NCBI RefSeq assembly: GCF_902833645.1
Contig: NZ_CADFGE010000002.1
Coordinates: 685,158 to 749,157, forward strand
Direction: 5' to 3'
DNA: 64,000 nt
Source: Paraburkholderia fungorum
GTDB lineage: Bacteria > Pseudomonadota > Gammaproteobacteria > Burkholderiales > Burkholderiaceae
Both the position numbers and the translations under genes were made by a program. Of the stretch, positions 44,520-54,167 are shown one piece after another. The first letter of the stretch is position 1; each line of letters starts with the position of its first letter. Under the pieces are notes generated by a model. It saw only the letters and a list, made by a program, of their open reading frames with translations. It did no database searches and had not been told where the DNA came from.

Positions 44520-45499
44520 GACCAGTGGGCCGGCACCCAGATGTTACCCACCCAGTGCCCCGGCACCCACACAACCGGACGCGGCACGGGCGCCACATAA
44601 ACAACGCGCGGCGCAACATATACGGCTGGCGGGGGCGGCGGTGCATAAACCACCGGAGGCGGCGGCACATACACAACCGGAGGCGGTACGACCACAGCCG
44701 GCGGCGGTACAACTACAGCCGGAGGCGGTACGACGGCAACCGGCTTCGGTGCCACCACGACCGTCGTGCTGCCCGTCGCGACCACACCTGTGGTCACCAC
44801 GGTCCCGCTTGTCGTCACCGTGTTGCCGCGTGTGCCCGTCGCGCTAGTCGACGTCGTCACGACACCCGGCGCAACACGCGTGGCCGTGCCGGAGTGATTC
44901 ACTGTGCCGCCGTCGGACCCGGTCACCGTGCCCGAACGTGAGCATGAAGCGCCGGCGCAGTTGGTGGACGCCGAATGGTTGACCGTGTTGCCGTTCGAGC
45001 CCGTAATCGATCCGGACGACGAATACTGGCCTGGCGCCGTTCTGCTCACATCGCCGGATGTAGTGGCGGTTTTGCCGTCCGGTCCGGTAAGGCTGCCGGT
45101 ATGCGAACAGGTGCCGCCCGCGCAATTGGTGTCGCCGGCATGCTGGACCTGGTTGCCGTAACGTCCGGTCGCCGTGCCTGAATTCGAGAACTGGCCTGGG
45201 GCGGTTCGGGTCACCGTGCCCGTGTTGGTCGCCAAACCGCCGTAGGGGCCGGCCACGCCGCCGGCATGCGAACAACTGCCACCGCCGCATGAGCCGTAAC
45301 GCGCACCGTTATAAGTGCCGCGTGATGTGTAGGCGGTGCCATGCTGCGACCAGGCAAAGGCCGACCCGCTGCCGAGCGCGAGTACGGCCACGGCTGCACT
45401 GAGCGCAAGCTTGCGCAGCGCGCGGCGTGCGGATGCGGCGGTCGTCACGAGGGCCCGGGATGCGGCGCTGGCCGGAACGATGAACGAGCAGTTTTTCAT
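44516..45499 (-). CDS. Secreted Gly/Cys-repeat protein with Pro-rich and WXXGXW tail
   Basis: 327-residue exported protein. A long basic n-region (1-30) and hydrophobic core end at AFA-WS (49/50). Residues 65-230 hold repeats of about 55 residues, each with a C-x4-C pair (71/76, 126/131, 181/186) followed by (S)GxxTGxxG and TRTAPGQ blocks. Then a Val/Pro-rich stretch (250-300) and a C-terminal PGHWVGNIWVPAHW, as in BcpO-related WXXGXW proteins. AGGAAGGA precedes the ATG. Probably a periplasmic or cell-wall-spanning outer-envelope protein; function unknown. Confidence 0.8.
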   Translation of the reverse strand: MKNCSFIVPASAASRALVTTAASARRALRKLALSAAVAVLALGSGSAFAWSQHGTAYTSRGTYNGARYGSCGGGSCSHAGGVAGPYGGLATNTGTVTRTAPGQFSNSGTATGRYGNQVQHAGDTNCAGGTCSHTGSLTGPDGKTATTSGDVSRTAPGQYSSSGSITGSNGNTVNHSASTNCAGASCSRSGTVTGSDGGTVNHSGTATRVAPGVVTTSTSATGTRGNTVTTSGTVVTTGVVATGSTTVVVAPKPVAVVPPPAVVVPPPAVVVPPPVVYVPPPPVVYAPPPPPAVYVAPRVVYVAPVPRPVVWVPGHWVGNIWVPAHWS

Positions 45500-45846
45500 G
45501 GAAAGTCCTTCCTGATTTCGGGCCACTTTTGCGCACTGCGGCGTGGCGACAAACGGACTATAGAAGGACCCGCGGACTTAATCAGCAGCGAAGATATGTC
45601 ACCCCGTTTCACCGCGGCAGAGGCCCACGGGACAAGGCTTTTCGGGCGGTTCGAACAGGCCGTGACATCGCGCGACATAACTTGCTTGCGGCCAGTCCCG
45701 CCGCATGTCGCGTGCAGCGTCGAAGAGCGCGGCGCCCCTGTTCGACACCGCCTGACACTTTTCCGCAAAACGCGTGTCGTAGGGTTCGATGGATAGACCG
45801 GCGCAAACCGCCGACCTGTCACCCGCTTACTCTTCAAGAGGCGCTC
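45500..45846. other. Divergent intergenic region
   Basis: 347 bp between the secreted repeat protein and the metallophosphoesterase, with the expected Shine-Dalgarno sequences at both ends. Open frames here are not coding-like. Nothing else recognised. Confidence 0.4.
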
Positions 45847-47313
45847 ATGTCGACAAAACGCGAGTCGAAGTCCAAAGCCAAGGCAAAAGAAAGCACGGCG
45901 AAAGCAGAAGGCAAACGACAGTCGTCCAGCAAAACCGCGGCATCCGGCAAAAAAGCCGCCGCACTCGCCAGCGGCACGAAGCAGCCGGCGGAAACTGCCG
46001 CCGCCACAGCGCTCCGGCCACGGATGCTGGACAGGCCCGTATTCGCACAGCCTCAACCAACCGCCGATCCAACGGTATTTCGCGTGCCCCATCCATCGGA
46101 CGACGCGGCCTACAAGGAAATCGACTTACTCAATGCGGAGCACAAGCTGTTTCCGTTGCCCTTTCCCGCACCCAGAGGCGGCGTAGAGCCCCAGCTCACG
46201 CTCGCTGACGTCATGGGCGGCAATGCAACCGCCATCGACAGAATCACAGCCGCCGGACAACTGGTGTTTCATGCGCTGGGAGATTGTGGCAGCACGAAGG
46301 GCCCGGCCACCCAGAACGAAGTGGCCGACAAATTGACCGCCGACTTCAATGAAGCCAGTGCCAGCGAGGTGCCGCAATTCGCGTTGCTGCTCGGCGACGT
46401 GGTCTATAACTTCGGCGAAGGCCAGTACTACTACGATCAGTTTTACGAACCGTATCGGAACTATCCGGCGCCGATCCTCGCCTGCGCCGGCAACCACGAC
46501 GGCATGGTGTCGCCCGAGGCGCACGCCGCCAGTCTCACCGCGTATCTGCGAAATTTTTGCGCGGAGAGCTTCGCCGTGACACCCGAAGCCGGCGGCTTGT
46601 CGCGCACGGCGCAAATCCAGCCGGGCGTATTCTTCACGTTCGAGGCGCCGTTCCTGCGCGTGCTGGTGATTTACAGCAACACGCTCGAAGATCCCGGCGT
46701 CATTGCGGACCCGAGGATCGGGACTACGCAGCTCGACTTTCTCGACGCCGCGCTCAAGCGCGTCAAGGCCGAGAAATTCAGCGGCGCACTGCTGATCGCG
46801 AATCATCATCCGCCGTATAGCGCGGGTGGCCACGGATCGAGCGTCGACATGCTGGCGCAGATCGACAAAATCTGCGAAGCCAACGGCGTGTGGCCACATG
46901 CGTTTCTTTCCGGTCACGCCCACAATTATCAGCGCTTTACCCGTACACGAAATGCGGACGGCACGCAGATTCCCTACCTGGTATGCGGCAACGGCGGACA
47001 CGGACTGATCAAGCTCGCCGCGCAAGGGGCGGCCGCCATCCGCGCGCCGCAGATCATGCAGGCGGCGTCGGCCACTACGGACCAGGTCGTCCTCGAAAAC
47101 TACGACGACACCAATTACGGTTATCTGCGCATTGTCGTCACCGCAGCGCAGTTGCGGATCGAGTATCACTCGGCGTCCGACGGTCTCAACACGAAAGCGC
47201 CAAACGACTACGTGACGGTCGACCTCGCCTCGCGCCAGGTGGCGCATTTCGTTGCGCCGGACATGGGGCACCCGAAGGCGGCACGAGCCGTGCGTGCTTT
47301 GGTGCGGCGCTAG
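45847..47313 (+). CDS. Calcineurin-like metallophosphoesterase
   Basis: 488-residue protein. A Lys/Ala/Ser-rich N-terminal tail of about 55 residues precedes a binuclear metallophosphoesterase domain: FHALGDCGSTKG (GDxG), LLLGDVVYNFGEGQ, ACAGNHDGMV (GNHD), IANHHPPYSAGGHG and FLSGHAHNYQRF (GHAH). All metal ligands are present. No signal peptide is evident; the basic tail resembles nucleic-acid or surface-binding tails. Relatives include purple-acid-phosphatase-like proteins. Divergent from the secreted repeat protein. Confidence 0.88.
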   Translation: MSTKRESKSKAKAKESTAKAEGKRQSSSKTAASGKKAAALASGTKQPAETAAATALRPRMLDRPVFAQPQPTADPTVFRVPHPSDDAAYKEIDLLNAEHKLFPLPFPAPRGGVEPQLTLADVMGGNATAIDRITAAGQLVFHALGDCGSTKGPATQNEVADKLTADFNEASASEVPQFALLLGDVVYNFGEGQYYYDQFYEPYRNYPAPILACAGNHDGMVSPEAHAASLTAYLRNFCAESFAVTPEAGGLSRTAQIQPGVFFTFEAPFLRVLVIYSNTLEDPGVIADPRIGTTQLDFLDAALKRVKAEKFSGALLIANHHPPYSAGGHGSSVDMLAQIDKICEANGVWPHAFLSGHAHNYQRFTRTRNADGTQIPYLVCGNGGHGLIKLAAQGAAAIRAPQIMQAASATTDQVVLENYDDTNYGYLRIVVTAAQLRIEYHSASDGLNTKAPNDYVTVDLASRQVAHFVAPDMGHPKAARAVRALVRR

Positions 47314-47492
47314 CGGCGGAATCTCGCGCCGGGGCCCGGCGCCGCTCCTCCTCGTCCGGACGCCCGCGCCGATAATTGCCTCCGGGCGCGTTGCGACTAC
47401 GATTTTTCGCAAACCTGCGTTTACACCGGATCACCTGTTTTTGCCGGGGCAAAACCATGTAATCTCTCGGTTTTCTTCCAGAACGAAAACAG

Positions 47493-49826
47493 ATGAGTCG
47501 AGCGTTGGCGAGGGCACAACTACTACAAACGGGGGCACGCAGGCGCCGCCGCCCTATCGTTCTTCGTTTGCGCTGCACTGTGGTGCTACTGGCGTGCGGG
47601 GTCGCCGCCTTCGCACGTCCCGCTCAGGCAGCCGAATCCGCCTGCGGCGCCCAAGGCGGGCCGGCCGGCCGCCCCTCCGTTGGTCTCGTGCTGTCCGGCG
47701 GCGGCGCGCGAGGCTATGCCCACCTCGGCGTGCTGAAGGTACTCGAGGAAAACCGCATTCCGGTCGATTGCATCGCCGGCACCAGCATGGGCTCGGTGGT
47801 CGGCGGCCTGTACGCGAGCGGCATGACGGCGCAGGACATGCAAAACCGCCTCGCGGGGATCAATCTCGCCGACATCGCATTCGATATCACCGAACGCGCC
47901 GATCTGCCGCAATCGCGCCGCGAGGACGAGCGGCTGTATGTGAATAGCCTGTCGCTCGGCTACGGCGCCAATGGTTTCCGTTTGCCGGTCGGGCTTGTCC
48001 AGGGCAATCGCCTGCAGGCCCTGTTGCAGGACTGGACCTCCGCCGTGCCGGGCAACGTATCGTTCGACCGCTTGCCCATCCCCTATCGGGCGATCGCCAC
48101 CGATCTGCGCACCGGCCAGAAGGTCGTGCTCGATCACGGTTCGCTGCCGCAGGCGATTCGCGCCAGCATGGCATTGCCTGGCCTGTTCGCGCCGGCCGAT
48201 ATCGACGGGCGCACGCTGGTGGACGGTGGCATTGTCAGCAATCTGCCGATCGAAACGGCGCGCGGCATGGGGGCGAACGTCGTGATCGCCGTCGATATCG
48301 GCTCACCGCTGCGGCCGCTGGATGCGCTGGCTTCGCCCGCCGACGTGATGCAACAGATGATCGGCATCCTGATTCACCAGAACGTTGCGCGCCAACGTGA
48401 ACAGTTGCAACCCGGTGACGTCGTGATCGAACCGGCGCTCGGCTCGCTGAGCTTTACCGATTTCGCCAACGCGAGCCAGGCGATCGCGGCCGGCGCCGCC
48501 GCCACGCGCGCGGTGCTGCCGCAGCTTGAGCATCTGGCGCTCTCGCCCGCCGACTACGCCGCGTGGCGCGCCCGGCATGGTGCGCCGGCCATGCGTCCGG
48601 TACGGATCACGCAGATCGAGATTGCGTCGCAAGGCGCGGTGCCCGAGTCACGCATTCGCAATGCGTTGCATGTCAAACCCGGCGACGTGTACGACCCGAG
48701 TGCGCTCAACAAGGACTTGCTGGCGCTCTCCAACACGGGCGACTTCGCCAGCGTGAGCCAGCAACTCGTCGACGACGGCGACGACCATAAACTCGTCATC
48801 TCCGCGCAGCAGAAGCAATGGGGGCCGAATTTCCTGCTGTTCGGACTCGGTCTATCGAGTAGCTCGACAGACGAAGGCGGCTTCCGGCTGCATCTCGGTT
48901 ATCGCCGGCCGTGGCTCACTTCGTCCGGGCTCGAAGGACGCGTGGACGGGACCGTCGGCAGCGACCTGATCGACCTGCACGCCGAGTTGCGGCAACCGTT
49001 GTCCACTTCATTCGGCTATTACGTCGCGCCCTATGTCGAGTTTCAGCGCCGCTACGCCAACCTCTACGACGATTCAGGCAACATCAAGGTTACGCAATAC
49101 CTGTTGCAGACCGAGCGCGCCGGGCTCGACTTCGGCATACCGCTTGCGCGTCTCGGCGACTTCCGGATCGGCGTAGCGTACGCGCACGGCTTCGCTTCGC
49201 CGCAATACAATTTGCCGCTGGACGACGGTACGCCTAACCCGCCGCTGCTGTTCCCCGATATTTACGGGCGGCAGCTCAGCGCGCGCGCACGTCTCGTGAT
49301 CGATCAGCTCGACGATCCGCTGTTTGCCCGCAAAGGTTATTTCGGCGAACTACGCGTGGAACGTTCGTTGTTCGCGGGCAGCGACAGCTTCACCGAGGTA
49401 TATGGCAAAAGCATCGTCGCGGCCAGTTATGGGCGGCACAGCATCAACGCGAGCATAGAAGCGGGCAACGACTTCGGCGGCACCAACCTGACCAATCCGT
49501 TCGGCTTCACGCTAGGCGGCTTCCAGCATCTGTCGGCCTATGCCGCCGACCAACTGTCCGGCAATTCCATGCTGTACGGCCAGGTCACGTACATGAATCA
49601 GCTCGCTGTCTTCAACGCGTCGCCGATTCGCGGCCTGTTTGCGGGGCTGAGCATTGAAGCCGGCAACGTCTGGAACCGCGATTCCGAATTCGGCAGCGGA
49701 CCGCTGAAGCGCAGCGTAACGATTTTCACCGCGTTGACCAGCTCCTTCGGACCGATATATCTGGGTATAGCATTCGCGCCAAGCGGCCGCCATAACTTCT
49801 ACTTCCAGTTGGGCCATACCTATTGA
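47493..49826 (+). CDS. Type Vd autotransporter: patatin phospholipase with POTRA and beta-barrel
   Basis: 777-residue protein like PlpD of Pseudomonas aeruginosa. Signal peptide to about residue 46 (RPAQA-AES), patatin domain with oxyanion loop SGGGARG (68-74), nucleophile GTSMG (Ser98) and Asp244 in VDGGIVSN, a POTRA domain at about 365-445 (ITQIEIASQGAVPESRIRNA), then a 16-strand BamA-like barrel ending FYFQLGHTY. All catalytic residues are intact, so a phospholipase A1/A2 secreted to or beyond the surface is expected. Convergent with the histidine kinase, 21 bp apart. Confidence 0.92.
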   Translation: MSRALARAQLLQTGARRRRRPIVLRLRCTVVLLACGVAAFARPAQAAESACGAQGGPAGRPSVGLVLSGGGARGYAHLGVLKVLEENRIPVDCIAGTSMGSVVGGLYASGMTAQDMQNRLAGINLADIAFDITERADLPQSRREDERLYVNSLSLGYGANGFRLPVGLVQGNRLQALLQDWTSAVPGNVSFDRLPIPYRAIATDLRTGQKVVLDHGSLPQAIRASMALPGLFAPADIDGRTLVDGGIVSNLPIETARGMGANVVIAVDIGSPLRPLDALASPADVMQQMIGILIHQNVARQREQLQPGDVVIEPALGSLSFTDFANASQAIAAGAAATRAVLPQLEHLALSPADYAAWRARHGAPAMRPVRITQIEIASQGAVPESRIRNALHVKPGDVYDPSALNKDLLALSNTGDFASVSQQLVDDGDDHKLVISAQQKQWGPNFLLFGLGLSSSSTDEGGFRLHLGYRRPWLTSSGLEGRVDGTVGSDLIDLHAELRQPLSTSFGYYVAPYVEFQRRYANLYDDSGNIKVTQYLLQTERAGLDFGIPLARLGDFRIGVAYAHGFASPQYNLPLDDGTPNPPLLFPDIYGRQLSARARLVIDQLDDPLFARKGYFGELRVERSLFAGSDSFTEVYGKSIVAASYGRHSINASIEAGNDFGGTNLTNPFGFTLGGFQHLSAYAADQLSGNSMLYGQVTYMNQLAVFNASPIRGLFAGLSIEAGNVWNRDSEFGSGPLKRSVTIFTALTSSFGPIYLGIAFAPSGRHNFYFQLGHTY

Positions 49827-49847
49827 CGCTGCCCGGAACAGCGCATT

Positions 49848-50978
49848 TCACGCCACGGTCCCCACCGGCCAGCTCATTTCGAAGCGCGCGCCGCCGAGCG
49901 TCACGGGATCGGTGACGGCAATGCGGCCGTGGTGGGCGCGCAGCACCTGTTGCGTAATAGCCAGACCGAGACCATAGCCGCCGGTCTGGCGATCGAGCCG
50001 CACGAAGGCATCGAAAATGCGCGCCCGCTGGTCGGGCGGCACGCCTGTGCCGTCGTCTTCCACGTAGATTTCCACGTTGCCGTGCCTGACGCTCAGGCCG
50101 ACCATGATTCGCGACTGCGCGTACTTACTCGCGTTGCGCAGCAAGTTTCGCATTGCGTAAGACATGAGGCGCTTATCCATGACAACGCGGAGCGACGGGT
50201 CGACCCCGGTTTGCGCGATCAGTTGCTTGTCCGCGTACAGCAACGTGGCATCGGTGATCTGGCTGTCGAACCATGCCGCAAGCGCGGTCGATTCGAGGTT
50301 CGATTGCAGCGAGCTGTATTCGAGGCGCGCGTAGGTCAGGCTCATGTCGATGAGCTCGTCGAGTTCGGTGACATCCTGGCCGATGCTTGCCAATGCGCTG
50401 TTGTATTCGGCCGCGGAAGCGGGTTCGCGAAGGTTCTCCAGCGCGAAGCGCACGCGGGCGAGAGGCGTGCGCAGTTCATGGGAGATGCCGTTGGTGAGTT
50501 CGCGCTGCGCGGCGATCAGGCGTTCCATGCGTTCGGCCAGCGCGTTCAGCGTACGCGCCAAAGGCCCGATTATCACGCTATGCGATTCGCGGGCACGGGT
50601 GTTGAAGCGGCCGCCGGTGAAGTCGATTGCGCGTTCGCGGACCATCACCAGGTCCAGCCAGACCGGACGCATCCAGCGGTAGGCGGTTATTGCCGGCAGC
50701 AACAGCGTGACCAATGCAATGGGTATCGACGCCTGTGCCGTTGCCAGCGTTTGCCAGATCGACGGCGATGTTTTAAGCGCGAGGCTCAGGGTGGTGATCG
50801 ATGCCAACAGCACTAGCGCTGTTAGCGTTAGCAGGCGCAGGTAGACGCGCAGGTACAGTCTCGACCAGCTCGGAATCCGGTCTGCCCGCGTGTCCGTCCA
50901 CGAGCGGCGGAAACGGTGTAAGCGCCACCTGACGTAGCGATAGGGGCTGAGTTTCTTTTGCTCCGCAGCAGGTGGCAT
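49848..50978 (-). CDS. Sensor histidine kinase of a two-component system
   Basis: 376-residue membrane kinase. Two helices (about 48-68 and 84-104) flank a very short periplasmic loop of about 15 residues, so a signal within or at the membrane is likely. HAMP to about 155, HisKA with His167 in NGISHELRTPLARV, HATPase with N box NLLRNASKYAQ, DDGTGVPPDQRARIF and GGYGLGLAITQQ. The cognate regulator is two genes upstream (52000-52704) with a hydrolase between. RstB-like in its catalytic half. Confidence 0.93.
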   Translation of the reverse strand: MPPAAEQKKLSPYRYVRWRLHRFRRSWTDTRADRIPSWSRLYLRVYLRLLTLTALVLLASITTLSLALKTSPSIWQTLATAQASIPIALVTLLLPAITAYRWMRPVWLDLVMVRERAIDFTGGRFNTRARESHSVIIGPLARTLNALAERMERLIAAQRELTNGISHELRTPLARVRFALENLREPASAAEYNSALASIGQDVTELDELIDMSLTYARLEYSSLQSNLESTALAAWFDSQITDATLLYADKQLIAQTGVDPSLRVVMDKRLMSYAMRNLLRNASKYAQSRIMVGLSVRHGNVEIYVEDDGTGVPPDQRARIFDAFVRLDRQTGGYGLGLAITQQVLRAHHGRIAVTDPVTLGGARFEMSWPVGTVA

Positions 50979-51031
50979 TTCTTTCTTCTCTTCGCTTCTT
51001 TTGATGCGGTTGTGGTCTATCCGGAGCGCTG

Positions 51032-51817
51032 CTAGACCCTCTGCACAAATGCCAGAGTTTGCTCCGCTACCCTTTCACGTTCGTTGTCCAGTGTGATCAT
51101 GTGATAGCTGTCGGTCAAGCGCACGAGGGTCACCGAGCGGCTCCCCAGATTCTCGCATACGAATTCCGCGGAACGGATGCTCGTCACCTCGTCTTCCTCC
51201 GAATGCATCACCAGGGTTTCGCACGTTACGCGGCCCAGCGCCCGCTTCACCGCGAAGCGCATCCAGTCGACCTGCTCGATCGCCGACAGCGGCACGTACG
51301 GATAGTGAACGCCGCTGCCCTTCTGCACATGGCGACGGATCAGGTTGCGAATACGCGCGTTCTTGATGCCGAACGGCTCGCCCTCCGGAACGCGAATCAG
51401 ATGACGCAGCCCCGGCACGCAGTACATCAGATAGCGCAGCGGACGCAGACGCGAACCGCCCCAGCCGTCGAGGAATAACGGCGGCGACAGCAGAATCAGG
51501 CGCCCCGTCGTCATGCGCTCGCGCGCACTCAACATCAATGCGAGCAATGCGCCCATCGAAATGCCCGCGACGTCCACACGCTCGTAACGCGCTATCAGCT
51601 CGCGGTATGTGTGGCTCAGCAACTGCATGTAGTCGCTCAGCGTCACCCGGCTCAATGCGTCTGGGTTCGAGCCGTGGCCCGGCAGCGACGGCAAATGCAC
51701 GTCGTAACCGATCTGCTCGAACTTGCGGTCGAGCGCGCCAAAATCATGGCGCGTGCCACCCAAACCGTGAATCATCAACACGGCATGGCCGGAGAGTGGG
51801 GAAACGCGAGCGGACAT
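51032..51817 (-). CDS. Alpha/beta hydrolase inside a two-component operon
   Basis: 261-residue carboxylesterase/monoacylglycerol-lipase-like protein. Blocks: AVLMIHGLGGTRHDFGALDR, LPGHGSNPDAL, nucleophile elbow VAGISMGALLALML, acid in MHSEEDEVTS and His in TDSYHMITLD (carboxylesterase Est30-like). It lies between regulator and kinase on the same strand, 53 bp from the kinase. The ATG at 51817 is preferred; a GTG at 51820 is also in frame. Possibly produces or removes the lipid-type signal sensed by the kinase (inference). Confidence 0.88.
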   Translation of the reverse strand: MSARVSPLSGHAVLMIHGLGGTRHDFGALDRKFEQIGYDVHLPSLPGHGSNPDALSRVTLSDYMQLLSHTYRELIARYERVDVAGISMGALLALMLSARERMTTGRLILLSPPLFLDGWGGSRLRPLRYLMYCVPGLRHLIRVPEGEPFGIKNARIRNLIRRHVQKGSGVHYPYVPLSAIEQVDWMRFAVKRALGRVTCETLVMHSEEDEVTSIRSAEFVCENLGSRSVTLVRLTDSYHMITLDNERERVAEQTLAFVQRV

Positions 51818-51999
51818 CACTAAGCCTGTGGTTGCACAAGCCTGCGATCCTAATCATCCGCGCCTTGCATGACTGTCGATTTGCTACCGCATTTGTGGAG
51901 TTTTGTCGGCCGATTTTTCGACGTATTACTCAATCGAAACTCAATGCCCACTCACTTTTGACCCCGGCTGCCCCTCAGTGCCGGCTACAGCAAACGCCT

Positions 52000-52704
52000 T
52001 CAGTCCCACGCCAGCTTGCTGAACTGATAGCCCTTGCCGCGGACCGTTTTGATGCGCTGCGGAGTACCGGAGTCGTCGTGCAGTTTGCGGCGCAGCTTGG
52101 AAATGCCGCCGTCGATCGTGCGGTCGAGGCCGTCGAATTCGATACCGCGCAGCTGCCGCATCAATTCGTCGCGGCTCACCACTTCGCCCGCGCAACTCAC
52201 CAGTGCCCAGAGCAAGTCGAACTCTGCCGAGGTCAGATCGGGCAGGCTGCCGTCCGGCAGCTTGACCGTGCGGCTGGCCCGGCTGATCTCGAACTTGCCG
52301 AAGGTGTAGCTCTCGGGTTGAGCGTTCTCCACCGGCCGCGTGGTCACGCGGCGCAGTTGCGCCTTGATGCGCGCCAGCAGCACGCGTGGTTCGACCGGCT
52401 TATGCACGTAATCGTCCGCGCCGAATTCGAGGCCCAGCACTTCGTCGAACTGCTCGTCGCGCGCAGTCACCATGATGATCACGCCGTCGAATTGCTCGCG
52501 CGCCTCGCGGCAAATCTGAAAGCCGTCCTTGCCAGGCAGGTTCACGTCGAGAATCACCAGGTCCGGGCGGCGCTTGAAAATGGCCGGCACGGCGTCGTTA
52601 CCGTGCAGCACCGTCTCGACCTCGTAGTCGTGTTTGCGCAGGTAACCCGCGACCAGCGCCGACAGGCGGTCATCGTCTTCGACAAGCAGAATCCGGAATG
52701 GCAT
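52000..52704 (-). CDS. OmpR/RstA-type response regulator
   Basis: 234-residue regulator. Receiver domain 1-120 with acidic pocket VEDDD, phosphoacceptor Asp53 in LVILDVNLPGKDGF, switch Thr in VTARDEQ and Lys in YVHKPVEPRVLL; C-terminal winged helix with LTSAEFDLLWALVSCAGEVV and GLDRTIDGGISKLRRKL. The recognition helix is RstA-like. First gene of the operon with the hydrolase and kinase; a 286-bp region separates it from the divergent VirK/YbjX gene, a possible target. Confidence 0.93.
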   Translation of the reverse strand: MPFRILLVEDDDRLSALVAGYLRKHDYEVETVLHGNDAVPAIFKRRPDLVILDVNLPGKDGFQICREAREQFDGVIIMVTARDEQFDEVLGLEFGADDYVHKPVEPRVLLARIKAQLRRVTTRPVENAQPESYTFGKFEISRASRTVKLPDGSLPDLTSAEFDLLWALVSCAGEVVSRDELMRQLRGIEFDGLDRTIDGGISKLRRKLHDDSGTPQRIKTVRGKGYQFSKLAWD

Positions 52705-52990
52705 GGGACGAATCGTTCAGGGCTAGTTGTTTCAGTAGCGGCGGGCAGCGGCGGCTGCGGCATAGCGCGGTGCACGGCCAGCAAGCGACTGTGACGCGCC
52801 GGATACCTATCCGCACAGCGCGGACCGGCCGGCAACGGCCGCACGAGCCGGCTCGACGCACAGCATAGCTGATGCGCCGCACATCTTGCGACACGCTAAA
52901 CAAAACTCGACAAACGCACAAGTAATTCGACACGGACACGTAACCCGCGCGACTAGCATCCGCTCCGTTGAAGTAGCCAAAGGATTTGCC

Positions 52991-53995
52991 ATGTCGACTG
53001 TCTCGAACGATGGAAGCCGCACCCGCTCGCCGTGGTTCACGCGCGCCGTTGCCTCCTTCGCGGTCATCCAGCAAGCCGCCCATTCACTCTACCCCGGCAC
53101 CAGCCTGTTTCATCGCTGGCGACGCGTGCGCCTATGGCTGCGCTCGCTGATATCGTGGCGCTCCACGCAAATATGGCTCAAACGCTGCGCCATTTCGCCC
53201 TTGCACGATCTGGTGAAACGTCACCCCACCGCGCTTGAGCGCATGCACCGGCCGTTCCTCCATACCCGCTTCAGCCCGCGCGAGCGCCTGATGGCGAGCC
53301 TCGATCACCAGGCACTGACGCAGCAACGCGTGCCGCAACTCGCCGCGCGGATCGCCGCGGTCGGCTCGGCGACGATCGCATCGTTCGGGGTGGGCGCCGA
53401 GCGCTGGTATGTGTCGCTCGAGTCGATTGAACAATTCCAGAAGGAAGGCGACTGGACCCTGTGCATCCGCGATGCGCGCGACAGGCGCATTGTTTCCTGC
53501 ACGTTCAGTCTCGCCTATCTCGGCGGCAAAGTACGGCGGCCACGTCTTTGCATCGGCTCCGTGCAGGGGCCGGACACGTCGGTCAACGGCCGCGAGCTGT
53601 TTCGCGCGCTCACCAAGCGCTGGTATGGACTGCGGCCGAAAGTGCTGGTGGTCTACCTCGCGCAATGTGTCGCCGCAGCGCTCGATGCAGGCGGCACCTT
53701 CATCGTCTCCAGGCAGGCACACATCTACGCCAACTGGCGTTACTGCCTGAAAAAGCGTCGTGTGGCCGCCGACTACGATCGCCTGTCGATGGAATGCGGC
53801 GCGCTCGCGCGCTGGAACGGCTGGTTCGTCCTCGCACCGCCGGCGCGCTACCTGGCCGAGCGTCAAGGTGACGATACCGGCAACGCGACCCGGCGCAAGC
53901 GTTATGCATTGCGAAGCACCCTCGCCGCCCAGATTCGTCGCAGCGTCACCGCAAGCACAACGGATCGACTCCGCGCGCCTCGCTTTATCGCCTGA
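52991..53995 (+). CDS. VirK/YbjX family (DUF535) protein
   Basis: 334-residue protein of the DUF535 family, whose members VirK and YbjX affect envelope stress resistance and surface protein localisation in enterobacteria. Typical blocks: HPTALERMHRPFLHTRFSPR, LTFSLAYL-like IVSCTFSLAYLGGKV, IGSVQGPDTSVNGRELFRAL and HIYANWRYCLKKRRVAADYD. AAAGGA is seven bases before the chosen ATG. It is divergent from the response regulator, which suggests shared control. Confidence 0.87.
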   Translation: MSTVSNDGSRTRSPWFTRAVASFAVIQQAAHSLYPGTSLFHRWRRVRLWLRSLISWRSTQIWLKRCAISPLHDLVKRHPTALERMHRPFLHTRFSPRERLMASLDHQALTQQRVPQLAARIAAVGSATIASFGVGAERWYVSLESIEQFQKEGDWTLCIRDARDRRIVSCTFSLAYLGGKVRRPRLCIGSVQGPDTSVNGRELFRALTKRWYGLRPKVLVVYLAQCVAAALDAGGTFIVSRQAHIYANWRYCLKKRRVAADYDRLSMECGALARWNGWFVLAPPARYLAERQGDDTGNATRRKRYALRSTLAAQIRRSVTASTTDRLRAPRFIA

Positions 53996-54167
53996 ATTCA
54001 TTGCGATTTTTTTATTGACAAGACCTGCGGCAAAACGGCACACTCGATCTCATGTTGACGCACACCTCCCTCCCCGTCGCGATTAAAAATCGAACAATGC
54101 ATGCCATCGTCGGCAGGCATTTGGGAGCACGTGCGCGTTAGCAGTCTGAATCTGCAAACAAGGACCC

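Noticed and set aside
44107..44847. Plus-strand frame of 246 codons
   Set aside because: Antisense to the coupled small protein and the Pro-rich region; Pro/Arg/Ala low complexity.
44650..45290. Regular repeats that might suggest a CRISPR array
   Set aside because: They are in-frame protein repeats (Gly/Cys and Val/Pro blocks) of the secreted protein, without equal-length unique spacers.
51538..52794. Plus-strand frame of 418 codons
   Set aside because: Antisense to the response regulator and hydrolase genes, both strongly supported.
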